This document shows, piece after piece, positions 1 through 7,030 of a stretch of 8,346 nt of DNA. The DNA lies in contig CABTMH010000173.1 of NCBI GenBank assembly GCA_902485915.1, positions 1 through 8,346 of the forward strand. The letters run 5' to 3'. The position numbers and the translations under genes were made by a program. Below the pieces are notes generated by a model. That model was given only the letters and a program-made list of their open reading frames with translations, did no database searches and was not told the DNA's origin. This stretch comes from an uncultured Oribacterium sp. (GTDB lineage Bacteria > Bacillota > Clostridia > Lachnospirales > Lachnospiraceae). Every line of letters begins with the position of its first letter. The first letter of the stretch is position 1.

Positions 1-1597
1 ACACGTGTCCCTCGCGGATGAGGTCCGGCATGAAGCGGTACAGGAAGGTCAAAAGCAGGGTGTCGATGTGGGAACCATCGACATCGGCATCGGTCATCAG
101 GATGATCTTGTTGTAGCGCAGCTTCGAGATGTCGAAGTCGTTGCCGTAGCCCTCGGAAAATCCGCAGCCGAAGGTGTTGATCATGGTCTTAATCTCCGCG
201 TTCGCGAGGACCTTATCCATCGACGCCTTCTCGACGTTCAGGATCTTACCACGGAGTGGTAGGATCGCCTGGGTCTGACGGTCACGGCAGGTCTTCGCAG
301 AGCCGCCCGCCGAATCACCCTCGACGATGAAGATCTCACACTTCTCCGGGTCCTTCGAGATGCAGTTCGCGAGCTTGCCGTTCGAATCGAAGCTGTACTT
401 CGACTTGCTCAGCATGTTCGTCTTCGCCTTTTCCTCGGCGCGACGGATCTTCGCGGACTTCTCGGCACAGCCGATGATGGCCTTCACCACCTCGACGTTT
501 CGATCGAAGTAGTGCTGCAGCTCCGCATCGACGATGCTCTGCACATACTTCGCGGCATCCGCACTCGCGAGCTTCGTCTTCGTCTGTCCCTCGAAAATTG
601 GATCCGGGAACTTGATGGCGATGACCGCCGTCATACCGTTACGGGTATCTGCACCGGTGAAGTTCGCATCCTTCTCCTTCAGGATCCCGAGCTGGCGTGC
701 GTAGCTGTTGATGAGCTGTGTAAACTTCGTCTTGAAGCCCACGATATGCGTACCACCCTCCTGGGTGAAGATGTTATTACAGAAGCCGAGGATGTTCTCC
801 TCGAAATTATCACAGAACTGGATACAGCACTCGAGGGTCGTCCCCTCGCTCTCCCCGCGGAAGTAGATCTCCGGGGTCACCGGCTCGCTGTCCTTATCAA
901 GCTCCTTTACGAAGGCGATGATGCCCTCCGGCTCATGGTAGTCGATCGTCTCTGGCAGTTCTCCACGCTGATCCGCATAGTGGATCGTCAGCTGCGGGTT
1001 GAGATACGCGGTCTCATGCAGGCGGGACTTCAGCCACTCCTCCTTGAAACGTGTCTTCTCGAAGATCTCCGGATCCGGGATGAAGCTGATCTCCGTACCG
1101 GTCTCCTTCGTCTTTCCGACCACCGGAAGAAGCCCGTTCACGAGCTCCGTCGTCGGCTTACCGCGCTCGTAGGAGTCCTCATAGATCTTTCCGCCCTGAT
1201 AGACCCGCACGCGCATCATCTGTGAGAGAGCATTGACCACGGACGAGCCGACGCCATGGAGACCACCGGAGGTCTTATATGCCTTATCGTCGAACTTTCC
1301 ACCCGCGTGCAGCGTCGTCAGGACGATACGCTCCGCGGACACGCCCTTCTGGTGCATCCCGACCGGGATGCCACGGCCATCATCGCGCACGGTACATGCG
1401 CCATCCGCGGTCAGCGTCACCCATATATTTCTGCAGTATCCTGCCAGATGCTCATCGACCGAGTTATCCACGATCTCGTAGATCAGGTGATTGAGACCAC
1501 GCTGTCCCACCGAACCGATGTACATCCCCGGTCGCACACGGACCGGCTCCAGCCCCTCGAGGACCGTAATACTCGACGCATCATACTTCTCTGCCAT
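1..1597 (-). CDS. gyrB: Type IIA DNA topoisomerase subunit B (GyrB/ParE), C-terminus cut by window edge
   Basis: ATPase subunit of DNA gyrase or topoisomerase IV, which with an A subunit passes one DNA duplex through another using ATP. About 532 residues are visible. Seen in order: a GHKL ATPase domain with EIVDN (E41, N45), DDGRGIP (72-78) and the glycine loop GGLHGVGSS (111-119); a transducer domain with the ATP-contacting QTK (338-340); and a TOPRIM domain with EGDSAGGSA (E426), PLRGKILNVEKA and DADVDG (D503, D505, D507). The reading frame is open to base 1, so roughly the last 100 residues are missing. ATG at 1597 is chosen because AGGAG (1603-1607) lies five bases upstream and the N-terminus aligns with the family. 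PLRGKILNVEK is GyrB-like, but the gene sits next to hflKC rather than recF/dnaN, and Clostridia often carry a second GyrB-like gene acting as topoisomerase IV. The family is certain; the choice between gyrB and parE is not. Confidence 0.95.
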   Translation of the reverse strand, partial: MAEKYDASSITVLEGLEPVRVRPGMYIGSVGQRGLNHLIYEIVDNSVDEHLAGYCRNIWVTLTADGACTVRDDGRGIPVGMHQKGVSAERIVLTTLHAGGKFDDKAYKTSGGLHGVGSSVVNALSQMMRVRVYQGGKIYEDSYERGKPTTELVNGLLPVVGKTKETGTEISFIPDPEIFEKTRFKEEWLKSRLHETAYLNPQLTIHYADQRGELPETIDYHEPEGIIAFVKELDKDSEPVTPEIYFRGESEGTTLECCIQFCDNFEENILGFCNNIFTQEGGTHIVGFKTKFTQLINSYARQLGILKEKDANFTGADTRNGMTAVIAIKFPDPIFEGQTKTKLASADAAKYVQSIVDAELQHYFDRNVEVVKAIIGCAEKSAKIRRAEEKAKTNMLSKSKYSFDSNGKLANCISKDPEKCEIFIVEGDSAGGSAKTCRDRQTQAILPLRGKILNVEKASMDKVLANAEIKTMINTFGCGFSEGYGNDFDISKLRYNKIILMTDADVDGSHIDTLLLTFLYRFMPDLIREGHV

Positions 1598-1667
1598 AAA
1601 CACTCCTGTTTTTACTCTATTTCAACTCCGCAGCCATCGAAACAACCGCGAAGGCCTAATCTTAAAA

Positions 1668-1697
1668 ATAATACCACAGATCATATGTTTTATGCAA
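1668..1697 (-). promoter_or_regulatory. Probable sigma-A promoter of the topoisomerase gene
   Basis: On the minus strand there is a TATTAT -10 box (1668-1673) directly preceded by TGG, giving an extended -10. A weak -35, TTGCAT, lies at 1692-1697 with an 18-base spacer. The start site would fall near 1661, giving a leader of about 64 bases. Its position just after the hairpin at 1700-1755 supports separate transcription of the topoisomerase gene. Found by eye only. Confidence 0.5.
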
Positions 1698-1699
1698 GA

Positions 1700-1755
1700 A
1701 CCCCCGGAGGGCGGTAGCAGAAGTACTGCGCTCCTGCTGCCTGCCCTCCGGGGGT
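1700..1755 (-). terminator. Long GC-rich hairpin after hflC, probable terminator
   Basis: The outer stem is 12 perfect pairs, with cccccggagggc at 1701-1712 facing gccctccggggg at 1743-1754, plus A1700-T1755. After one bulged base (1742) a further eight positions face each other (1713-1720 with 1734-1741, one of them a T-G apposition), leaving a 13-base loop. It begins 34 bases after the hflC stop and ends just before the topoisomerase promoter, as an operon terminator would. The tail on the minus strand is only TTCTTGCAT, so it is not a textbook intrinsic terminator. A dispersed repeat or an RNA-stability structure is also possible. Confidence 0.55.
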
Positions 1756-1789
1756 GTGCTCTGAACTCTCTTAAATATAAAACCACTTA

Positions 1790-2722
1790 TCAGCGGATAT
1801 CCCCATACAGTATTCTGGCGAGCTCCGAGTCCTTATCGAGGATGATGGTCTTGTCTCCGCTTCCGCTCAGGGATTTCTTCATGGCTTCGACGGAGCGGAT
1901 ATAGTTATAGAAGGAGGCTTTTTCCTCGGTATTATAGGCATCCGCGAGGATTTCCATGTACTTCGCCTCGCCTTCACCGGACAGCTCCGCGGCCTGCTTC
2001 TCGGCTTCCGCCTTCCGGATGGAAACCTCCTTATCGGTCTCGTTCCGGATCTTCTGTGCCTTCGCGGCGCCCTCCGCGGTATAGGATGCCGCGATGTTTT
2101 CTCTTTCGGAAATCATACGCTGATAAACCGCATCCTTATTATCATCCGGCAGATCGAGGGCCTTGATCTCCGCCTTCGTGATCACGATGCCGTATCCGCC
2201 GATATCAGAATTCGCCTCGTCGGTGATCATATCGGTCAGCTTATCCCCACGTGCAGCGATGATATCATCCTGACTCATCGAGGAGATGATATTTTTGGTG
2301 GCGTTATATACGGCCACGCCGACACGGTCCTCTGCCCCACTCGTCGATCCGTTCAGGGTCTGCATGAACTTCGTCGGATCCGTGATCTTCCAGACGATGT
2401 AGTTATCCGCAATCATCGATTTTTTATCCTTCGTGATGACATCCGACGGCTTCACATCGTAGAGCTGCATCGCCTTCGTCACGAAACGGATGTTGTCCGC
2501 CACCGGCATCTTCGTATATAAGCCCGCCGCATCCTTGACGTCCACGATCTTTCCGAAGCGGGTCACGACCGCGTATTGATTTTCAGATACCGAATAGAAT
2601 ACCCCTCTGGAAAGCAGCGGCAGTACGACCAGGAAAACGGCACAGGCCGCGATGATGGTGACGACGTTCTTCACCGCCTTCTTCACCCGCTCGAGTGCTT
2701 CCTTCTTCTCATTATTTTCCAT
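1790..2722 (-). CDS. hflC: HflC-like SPFH/band-7 membrane protein
   Basis: Partner of HflK in a membrane-anchored ring complex that, in the well-studied bacteria, surrounds and restrains the FtsH protease. The predicted protein has 310 residues: a charged N-terminus (1-18), one hydrophobic membrane segment (about 19-38), then an SPFH/band-7 domain starting SENQYAVVTRFGK (46-58). The HflC hallmark DLPDDNKDAVYQRMISEREN lies at 190-209. An Ala/Glu/Lys-rich coiled-coil stretch follows (about 210-262), and the end (YNYIRSVEAMKKSLS...) matches the E. coli HflC pattern. ATG 2722 is preferred over the in-frame ATG at 2737, because GGAGG (2731-2735) lies eight bases before 2722 but would sit inside the first codons of the longer form. 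It overlaps the end of hflK by 11 bases, so translational coupling is likely. No ftsH is visible nearby. Confidence 0.9.
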   Translation of the reverse strand: MENNEKKEALERVKKAVKNVVTIIAACAVFLVVLPLLSRGVFYSVSENQYAVVTRFGKIVDVKDAAGLYTKMPVADNIRFVTKAMQLYDVKPSDVITKDKKSMIADNYIVWKITDPTKFMQTLNGSTSGAEDRVGVAVYNATKNIISSMSQDDIIAARGDKLTDMITDEANSDIGGYGIVITKAEIKALDLPDDNKDAVYQRMISERENIAASYTAEGAAKAQKIRNETDKEVSIRKAEAEKQAAELSGEGEAKYMEILADAYNTEEKASFYNYIRSVEAMKKSLSGSGDKTIILDKDSELARILYGDIR

Positions 2723-3680
2723 TTCCGTCACCTCCATCTGCAGCCTCGACCGAGATATCCGCGAAGCTCTCCAGCGGCATCATCGTCTGGGTACTGCCAT
2801 CACTGATGATCACCTTCAGCTCCGGCAGCACATCCTCCATCGCCTCATAGAAGATCCGCTTCTTCGTGATGAGCGGATTCAGCTTATACTGATCGTACAT
2901 CGCATTAAAACGGGCGACCTGTCCGCTTGCTTCCGCGATGCGCGCTTCTTTCTCCGCTTCTGCCTTCTGGACGATACTGTCGGCCGTCGCATCTGCGGCC
3001 GGAATCTGCTCCGACTTATACTGCTTCGCTCTATTAATCGTAGTATCCGCTTCCTGCTTCGCCGTCTCGACAGACTTGAATGCCGCGACGACATCCGAGG
3101 TCGGCGGCTCCACATCCTGGATCGACAGATTCACGATCTGAATACCGATATCCGCTTCCTCCAGCGATCTCGTCAGCTGATCCCGCACCTCCGCCTGAAT
3201 CTTCGACTTCTCCGTCGTCATGACATCATCGACCGTAAAATCCGACACGGTCGAACGGATCGCCGCTGCGGCCATGTTCGAGATGAAGCGGACCGGCTCG
3301 TTCGAGTTATAGAGATACTTCACCGGATCCGATACCTTATACTCGAGATAAAAATCCGTATTGACGAGATTAAAATCCGAGGTGATGGTCAGCGAGTCAC
3401 TCGTCGTTTCATAGTCCGGATTCTCACCATTCCGCTCATTCGTGATCGTATAGCCGATCGGCATACCATAGGTCGTCGTATCCACCTTCTGCACCTGGTC
3501 GATAAACGGAACCTTAAAGTACATACCGGCAGTTTTTATGTCATCGACCTTTCCAAACCGCGTCACGACCGCCTGCTCCTGCTCAGACACCCGGTAAAAC
3601 GACTGCAGCACACAGCACGCCGCACCCACACATAGAAACATCGGAACTGCTCGCAGGATTCCCTTTTTTCCTTCCTTCAT
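2712..3680 (-). CDS. hflK: HflK-like SPFH/band-7 membrane protein
   Basis: First gene of the hflKC pair, 322 residues. A short basic N-terminus (1-7) leads into one membrane segment (about 8-28). The SPFH domain begins VSEQEQAVVTRFGKV (31-45). The family signature QDVEPPTSDVVAAF (188-201) is followed by a long Ala/Glu/Lys-rich coiled coil (about 203-258). The segment ARFNAMYDQYKLNPLITKKR (256-275) strongly resembles the C-terminal part of E. coli HflK, which separates it from HflC. The protein lacks the long Gly/Pro-rich N-terminal extension of the 419-residue E. coli HflK. ATG 3680 has a purine-rich GGAAGGGGAG just upstream (3684-3693). Its 3' end overlaps hflC, and the two are surely co-transcribed. 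The bulk of the protein is expected outside the cytoplasmic membrane, by analogy with the E. coli complex. Confidence 0.92.
   Translation of the reverse strand: MKEGKKGILRAVPMFLCVGAACCVLQSFYRVSEQEQAVVTRFGKVDDIKTAGMYFKVPFIDQVQKVDTTTYGMPIGYTITNERNGENPDYETTSDSLTITSDFNLVNTDFYLEYKVSDPVKYLYNSNEPVRFISNMAAAAIRSTVSDFTVDDVMTTEKSKIQAEVRDQLTRSLEEADIGIQIVNLSIQDVEPPTSDVVAAFKSVETAKQEADTTINRAKQYKSEQIPAADATADSIVQKAEAEKEARIAEASGQVARFNAMYDQYKLNPLITKKRIFYEAMEDVLPELKVIISDGSTQTMMPLESFADISVEAADGGDGNGK
2731..2735 (-). promoter_or_regulatory. Shine-Dalgarno site that fixes the hflC start
   Basis: A perfect GGAGG (extended GGAGGTGA) on the minus strand, eight bases before ATG 2722. It lies inside the last codons of hflK. 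The alternative ATG at 2737 overlaps it and has no ribosome binding site of comparable quality. Confidence 0.8.
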
Positions 3681-3741
3681 ACGCTCCCCTTCCTCTATTA
3701 TAAGTAAGCCTGATCAGCTTAAAAGTATTCAGACACCTCCT

Positions 3742-3771
3742 ATTATCGAGGAAACAGCCGCGTCTCGTCAA
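3742..3771 (-). promoter_or_regulatory. Probable promoter of the hflKC operon
   Basis: On the minus strand TTGACG (3766-3771) and GATAAT (3742-3747) are separated by 18 bases; each matches five of six consensus positions. The start site would be near 3735, leaving a leader of about 55 bases before ATG 3680. This is preferred over an isolated TATAAT at 3697-3702, which has no -35 partner and would leave about ten bases of leader. Confidence 0.6.
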
Positions 3772-3814
3772 TCACAGAATTGCAACATCCTATAGAAAAC
3801 AGTGAAAGCCAGTA

Positions 3815-3854
3815 ACAGTTCAGGCTGGGAGGGCACCCCTCCCGTCTAAACTGT
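3815..3854 (-). terminator. Hairpin after the aldolase gene, probable end of the catabolic operon
   Basis: An inner perfect seven-pair stem, gggaggg (3827-3833) with ccctccc (3837-3843), has a three-base loop. The outer arms acagtt (3815-3820) and aactgt (3849-3854) also pair, with an imperfect middle. It starts 18 bases after the stop of the RraA-like gene and lies upstream of the hflKC promoter. On the minus strand the tail is TACTGGCTTTC with no clean T-run, so the hairpin is clear but its efficiency as an intrinsic terminator is uncertain. Confidence 0.55.
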
Positions 3855-3872
3855 CACCATCGACCTGATCAC

Positions 3873-4562
3873 TTACATGATGCCATATTTATCATACGAT
3901 GCCTTGGCGGCCATGCCGGCCTTGATGCCCTCCGCCACCATCTTCTCTCCGGTCGCCTTCTCGTACGCCGCCTGAATCACTTCCTTTTCAATGGCCTGCG
4001 GGATGATCAGAACGCCGTCGAGGTCACCGAATACGATGTCGCCCGGCTCGATGCGCACGCCGTTCATCTCGATCGGCACACGAAAATCGATTACCTTTCC
4101 TCTCGGTGCCTGATCCTGTGCATATCGTCCGTACGAGAAGCATGGGAAATGCAGCTCCTTGATGCCCTTTGTATCACGATGGAAGCCATTGACCACCGCA
4201 CCAGCCGCTTTCAGGATCTGCATACGGGTGCACATCAGCTCGCCGACCAGCGCATACTCCGGTGAAGCACCGGTACAGATGTAGACCTCGTTTTCCTTCA
4301 GATCATCCAGTGCCTCCAGCATCAGTCCGAACGGCTTCTTCATAATCGGATTCTGTCCATCGGACAGCTCTTCGAACGCATCGGCCTCCAGTACAGGCAT
4401 CGCTCTTCCGACCACCACCATATCCTCTGTGATCGGCTGGATCTTCTGCGGTAAAAACTGATGCGTATAATGCATCTTATCGAGGATGTCGCCGATCACT
4501 GCAGAATACAGATCCTTCTTCATGATGGCAAACAGTTCATTATCATCTTTCCACTCAAGCAT
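3873..4562 (-). CDS. RraA-like / HMG aldolase family protein, probable sugar-acid pathway aldolase
   Basis: A 229-residue protein of the RraA / 4-hydroxy-4-methyl-2-oxoglutarate aldolase family, whose characterised enzymes are metal-dependent retro-aldolases releasing pyruvate. Seen: LYSAVIGDILD near the N-terminus (18-28), ALVGELMCTR (104-113) for the glycine loop and its arginine, GAVVNGFHRD (121-130) with the family's Arg-Asp pair (R129, D130), and GDIVFGDLDGVLIIP (174-188). The RD pair and GEL loop are what the catalytic aldolases keep, so an enzyme is likelier than an RNase E regulator of the E. coli RraA kind. ATG 4562 has GGAG at 4571-4574, eight bases away. It follows the dehydratase stop by 18 bases as the last gene of the operon. 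From that position I infer that it cleaves a 2-keto-3-deoxy sugar acid to pyruvate and an aldehyde. The family is secure; substrate and reaction are inferred. Confidence 0.85.
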   Translation of the reverse strand: MLEWKDDNELFAIMKKDLYSAVIGDILDKMHYTHQFLPQKIQPITEDMVVVGRAMPVLEADAFEELSDGQNPIMKKPFGLMLEALDDLKENEVYICTGASPEYALVGELMCTRMQILKAAGAVVNGFHRDTKGIKELHFPCFSYGRYAQDQAPRGKVIDFRVPIEMNGVRIEPGDIVFGDLDGVLIIPQAIEKEVIQAAYEKATGEKMVAEGIKAGMAAKASYDKYGIM

Positions 4563-4580
4563 TTTTATTTCTCCTTCTTT

Positions 4581-6251
4581 TTATTCGATTACGGCACCCT
4601 GCGCGGCAGAGCGGCTGATCCGCTTATAGACATTGAGATATCCCGGCTTCAGGATCTTTTCAACCGGCTTCCACTGCGCTTTTCTTTCTGCGAGGACCGC
4701 CTCGCTGACATGTAGCGTCAGGGAACGATTCTTCACATCGATTTCGATCTCATCTCCGTCCTGCACCAGCGCGAGGCATCCGCCTTCATAGGCCTCCGGT
4801 GAGATGTGTCCGACGAAGCAGCCCCGGTTCGAGCCGGAAAAACGTCCATCGGTAATCAGCGCACAGCTCGACGAAAGGTTCATCCCCTCCAGGCACTTCA
4901 TCGGTCGATACATCTCCGGCATACCCGGTCCTCCCTTCGGTCCCTCATACGCCAGCACCAGCACTGAATGCGGCTTCACCTTTCCATCGAGAATCGCACT
5001 GCAGGCCTCCTGCTCACTCTGGAAGACCACAGCCTTTCCAGAGAAGTGCATCAGCTGTTCTGGAATCGCCGCCGGTTTCACCACCGCACCGAACGGAGCC
5101 AGATTTCCCTTCAGCACCGCGACGCCACCGTCCTGGTGGAACGGATCCTCCGCCGTTCGGATCACTTCTCTTCGTGTGGTGAACGACTGCATCGCCAGGT
5201 TTTCACCCAGCGTCCTTCCTGTCACCGTCAGACACGCACGATGCAGCTTATCTTCGATTTCCTTCAGGATCGCTTCCACGCCACCGGCCTCATAGAAGTC
5301 CACCATGTCATACGGAGATGCCGGATAGATCGATGCGACTTGCGGAATCTTCCGGCTCCATACATCAAACTCCTCCAGCGGCAGATCGCCGAGTCCGGCT
5401 TCACGATAGATCGCCTGCAGATGCATGATTCCATTCGTCGAACCACCCATCGCCATCAGCAGCGCGATGGCATTCTGAATCGAGGCCTTTGTGATGATCT
5501 GGCGGGCCGTGATATGCTTCTCGACGAGCTGCATCACCGCACGACCGGTTTCATAGGCTACCTGCATCCGCTTTGCATCGATGGCCGGAATAACCGCGCT
5601 GCCCGGCAGGCTCATGCCCATAGCCTCCGCCATGCATCCCATGGTATTCGCAGTTCCCAGCATCGCACAGGATCCGACACATGGCTCCGCGAGGTTTTCG
5701 ATCTCGATAAATTCCTTTTCTGTGATTTCTCCACGTTTCTTCCAGCCGACCGCCTCCGTGACGATATTTCCATCATAGTGCTTTCCCTTATACGAAGCCG
5801 GCATCATCGGTCCGCCATTACAGAAGATCGCCGGCAGATCGAGACGCGCTGCAGCCATCAGCAGTCCTGGAACGATTTTATCGCAGGAGCCGAGCAGGAC
5901 GAGGCCATCGAATTTATGGGCTCTCACCATACATTCTACTGACGAGGTGATCAGATCCCGGGATGGCAGGATATAGCGCATACCATCATGTCCCTCCGCG
6001 ATGCCATCACACGGTGCGATCGTCCCGAAAACCATCGCTGTTCCGCCTGCGGCCTCGATTCCCTTCTGAACATGCGCACACATTTCCTGGATGTTATAGT
6101 GCCCAGGTGTTGCATTGGTATAGGTATTAACGATGGCGATCAGCGGTTTCGAGAGGGCCTCATCGGTGAAGCCCATGGACTTATAGAGTGCTCTCTTCAG
6201 TGCGCCACTGTCTCCCTGAAGAAGCTGATTATAGTAGTGCTGTTCTTCCAT
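4581..6251 (-). CDS. IlvD/Edd-family dehydratase, probable sugar-acid dehydratase
   Basis: A 556-residue iron-sulfur dehydratase that removes water from a 2,3-dihydroxy acid to give a 2-keto-3-deoxy acid. Seen: CDGIAEGHDGM (81-91), GSCDKIVPG (121-129, cluster Cys 123), PCVGSCAMLGTANTM (190-204, cluster Cys 195), MGGSTNG (268-274), YEGPKGGPGMPEM (435-447) and ITDGRFSGSNRG (466-477, with Ser 472 at the catalytic-serine position). Unusually, the N-terminal TPCN motif that supplies a third cluster cysteine in IlvD and the pentonate dehydratases reads TPGH here (48-51); the nearest cysteine is C58. CDG and CDKIVPG resemble 6-phosphogluconate dehydratase (Edd), which also lacks that cysteine. ATG 6251 has AGGAG at 6258-6262, and the gene starts 14 bases after the dehydrogenase stop. 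The lactonase, dehydrogenase and aldolase partners argue for sugar-acid catabolism and against branched-chain amino acid synthesis. The substrate (pentonate, fuconate or another aldonate) is unknown. Confidence 0.9.
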   Translation of the reverse strand: MEEQHYYNQLLQGDSGALKRALYKSMGFTDEALSKPLIAIVNTYTNATPGHYNIQEMCAHVQKGIEAAGGTAMVFGTIAPCDGIAEGHDGMRYILPSRDLITSSVECMVRAHKFDGLVLLGSCDKIVPGLLMAAARLDLPAIFCNGGPMMPASYKGKHYDGNIVTEAVGWKKRGEITEKEFIEIENLAEPCVGSCAMLGTANTMGCMAEAMGMSLPGSAVIPAIDAKRMQVAYETGRAVMQLVEKHITARQIITKASIQNAIALLMAMGGSTNGIMHLQAIYREAGLGDLPLEEFDVWSRKIPQVASIYPASPYDMVDFYEAGGVEAILKEIEDKLHRACLTVTGRTLGENLAMQSFTTRREVIRTAEDPFHQDGGVAVLKGNLAPFGAVVKPAAIPEQLMHFSGKAVVFQSEQEACSAILDGKVKPHSVLVLAYEGPKGGPGMPEMYRPMKCLEGMNLSSSCALITDGRFSGSNRGCFVGHISPEAYEGGCLALVQDGDEIEIDVKNRSLTLHVSEAVLAERKAQWKPVEKILKPGYLNVYKRISRSAAQGAVIE

Positions 6252-6265
6252 TTCGATCTCCTTTA

Positions 6266-7030
6266 TCAGACGAAGTCATTGGCAGCGACGACCGGAAGCG
6301 TCGCGCCTCCATCGATGGTCAGTGTACTGCCCAGCATATAATCCGCATCATCCGATGCCAGATAAACCACGCCGCGCGCAATTTCCTTCGTGCTCGCGAA
6401 ACGGCGAAGCGGAAGTCGTGCCGCTGCTTCCAGGCGGATATCCCCCGGCTCCCAGCCGACATCCGTATAACCCGGAGCGATGGCCACCATACGAACGCCC
6501 GTACCAGCCAACTCCATGCCGGCATTCTTCGTAAATTTCGAAACCGCGGCCTTCGTCGGTGCATAAATCGTCGCTCTCGGCCAGCAGCCATCGACCTGGT
6601 TCGACGAGACGTTGATGATGACGCCCTTCGTCTTCCGCGCGATCATCTCCTTCGCCGCGATCTGGCTGCTAAAGTACAGTCCCTTCCAGTCGACCGCCGT
6701 CATATGATCGAACATCTCTTCCGTCGCATCGAGGAAATACACCTCGCTGCTGATCCCCGCGTTATTGACCACCACATCGATGGTACTAAAAGCCTCATAC
6801 GCCTTCCGGTACATCGCCCGGATATCGTCCATCACCGACATGTCGCCGTAAATGATCTCACATCGCCTGCCCATCGCCTCGATCTGCTGCTGCACCGTCC
6901 TCGCTGCATGCTCGTCGCTGCGATAATTGACGATCACGTCATATCCCTCTTCAGCCATCGTGAGGCAGATCTGTCTCCCGATTCCCTTCGCACCGCCCGT
7001 CACTAAAACCGTCTTACTGCTTGCAACCAT
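6266..7030 (-). CDS. Short-chain dehydrogenase/reductase, probable sugar dehydrogenase
   Basis: A classical SDR of 254 residues with a Rossmann fold binding NAD(P). Seen: TGGAKGIG (11-18), the nucleotide-binding glycine motif; NYRSDE (35-40) after the second strand, where a basic residue and a serine favour NADP(H); NNAG (89-92); INVSS (139-143) with catalytic Ser 143; YAPTK (156-160) with Tyr 156 and Lys 160; APGYTD (185-190); and the usual C-terminal GSTLTIDGG (234-242). The position normally held by the tetrad Asn (VNLKG in many members) is Asp 114 in VDWKG. ATG 7030 is preceded by AAGGAAGGG, and the gene overlaps the lactonase end by 17 bases, indicating coupled translation. In context the likely job is oxidation of a free sugar at C1 to the lactone that the neighbour hydrolyses. 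Oxidation of a later intermediate is also possible. The family is certain; the substrate is not. Confidence 0.92.
   Translation of the reverse strand: MVASSKTVLVTGGAKGIGRQICLTMAEEGYDVIVNYRSDEHAARTVQQQIEAMGRRCEIIYGDMSVMDDIRAMYRKAYEAFSTIDVVVNNAGISSEVYFLDATEEMFDHMTAVDWKGLYFSSQIAAKEMIARKTKGVIINVSSNQVDGCWPRATIYAPTKAAVSKFTKNAGMELAGTGVRMVAIAPGYTDVGWEPGDIRLEAAARLPLRRFASTKEIARGVVYLASDDADYMLGSTLTIDGGATLPVVAANDFV

Noticed and set aside
512..1225. Plus-strand open frame (237 codons) opposite the topoisomerase gene
   Set aside because: It overlaps the GHKL and transducer domains of a clear GyrB-type protein and shows no family motif of its own.
2723..2737. Longer HflC beginning at ATG 2737
   Set aside because: The best ribosome binding site would lie within its first codons; it serves ATG 2722 at ideal spacing.
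2652..3635. Long plus-strand open frame (327 codons) opposite hflK
   Set aside because: Its product is an arginine-, leucine- and isoleucine-rich string with no recognisable motif, while the opposite strand encodes a clear HflK. It arises from codon bias that removes stops in the antisense frame.
3697..3702. TATAAT just before hflK as its main promoter
   Set aside because: No -35 hexamer lies 16-18 bases upstream and the leader would be about ten bases. The TTGACG/GATAAT pair at 3742-3771 is better.
3583..3771. 62-codon minus-strand frame overlapping the hflK start
   Set aside because: It covers the hflK leader and 5' end in another frame, shows no motif, and has no ribosome binding site of note.
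4968..5942. Plus-strand open frame (324 codons) opposite the dehydratase
   Set aside because: It is low-complexity in His, Arg and Leu, has no convincing ribosome binding site, and lies fully inside the well-supported IlvD/Edd gene.
4581..6251. Calling the dehydratase a biosynthetic ilvD
   Set aside because: No other branched-chain amino acid gene is nearby, the TPCN cysteine is missing, and all partners are sugar-acid catabolic enzymes.
6188..7006. Plus-strand open frame (272 codons) opposite the dehydrogenase
   Set aside because: It is an antisense shadow of the SDR gene, rich in Arg and His, with no domain seen.
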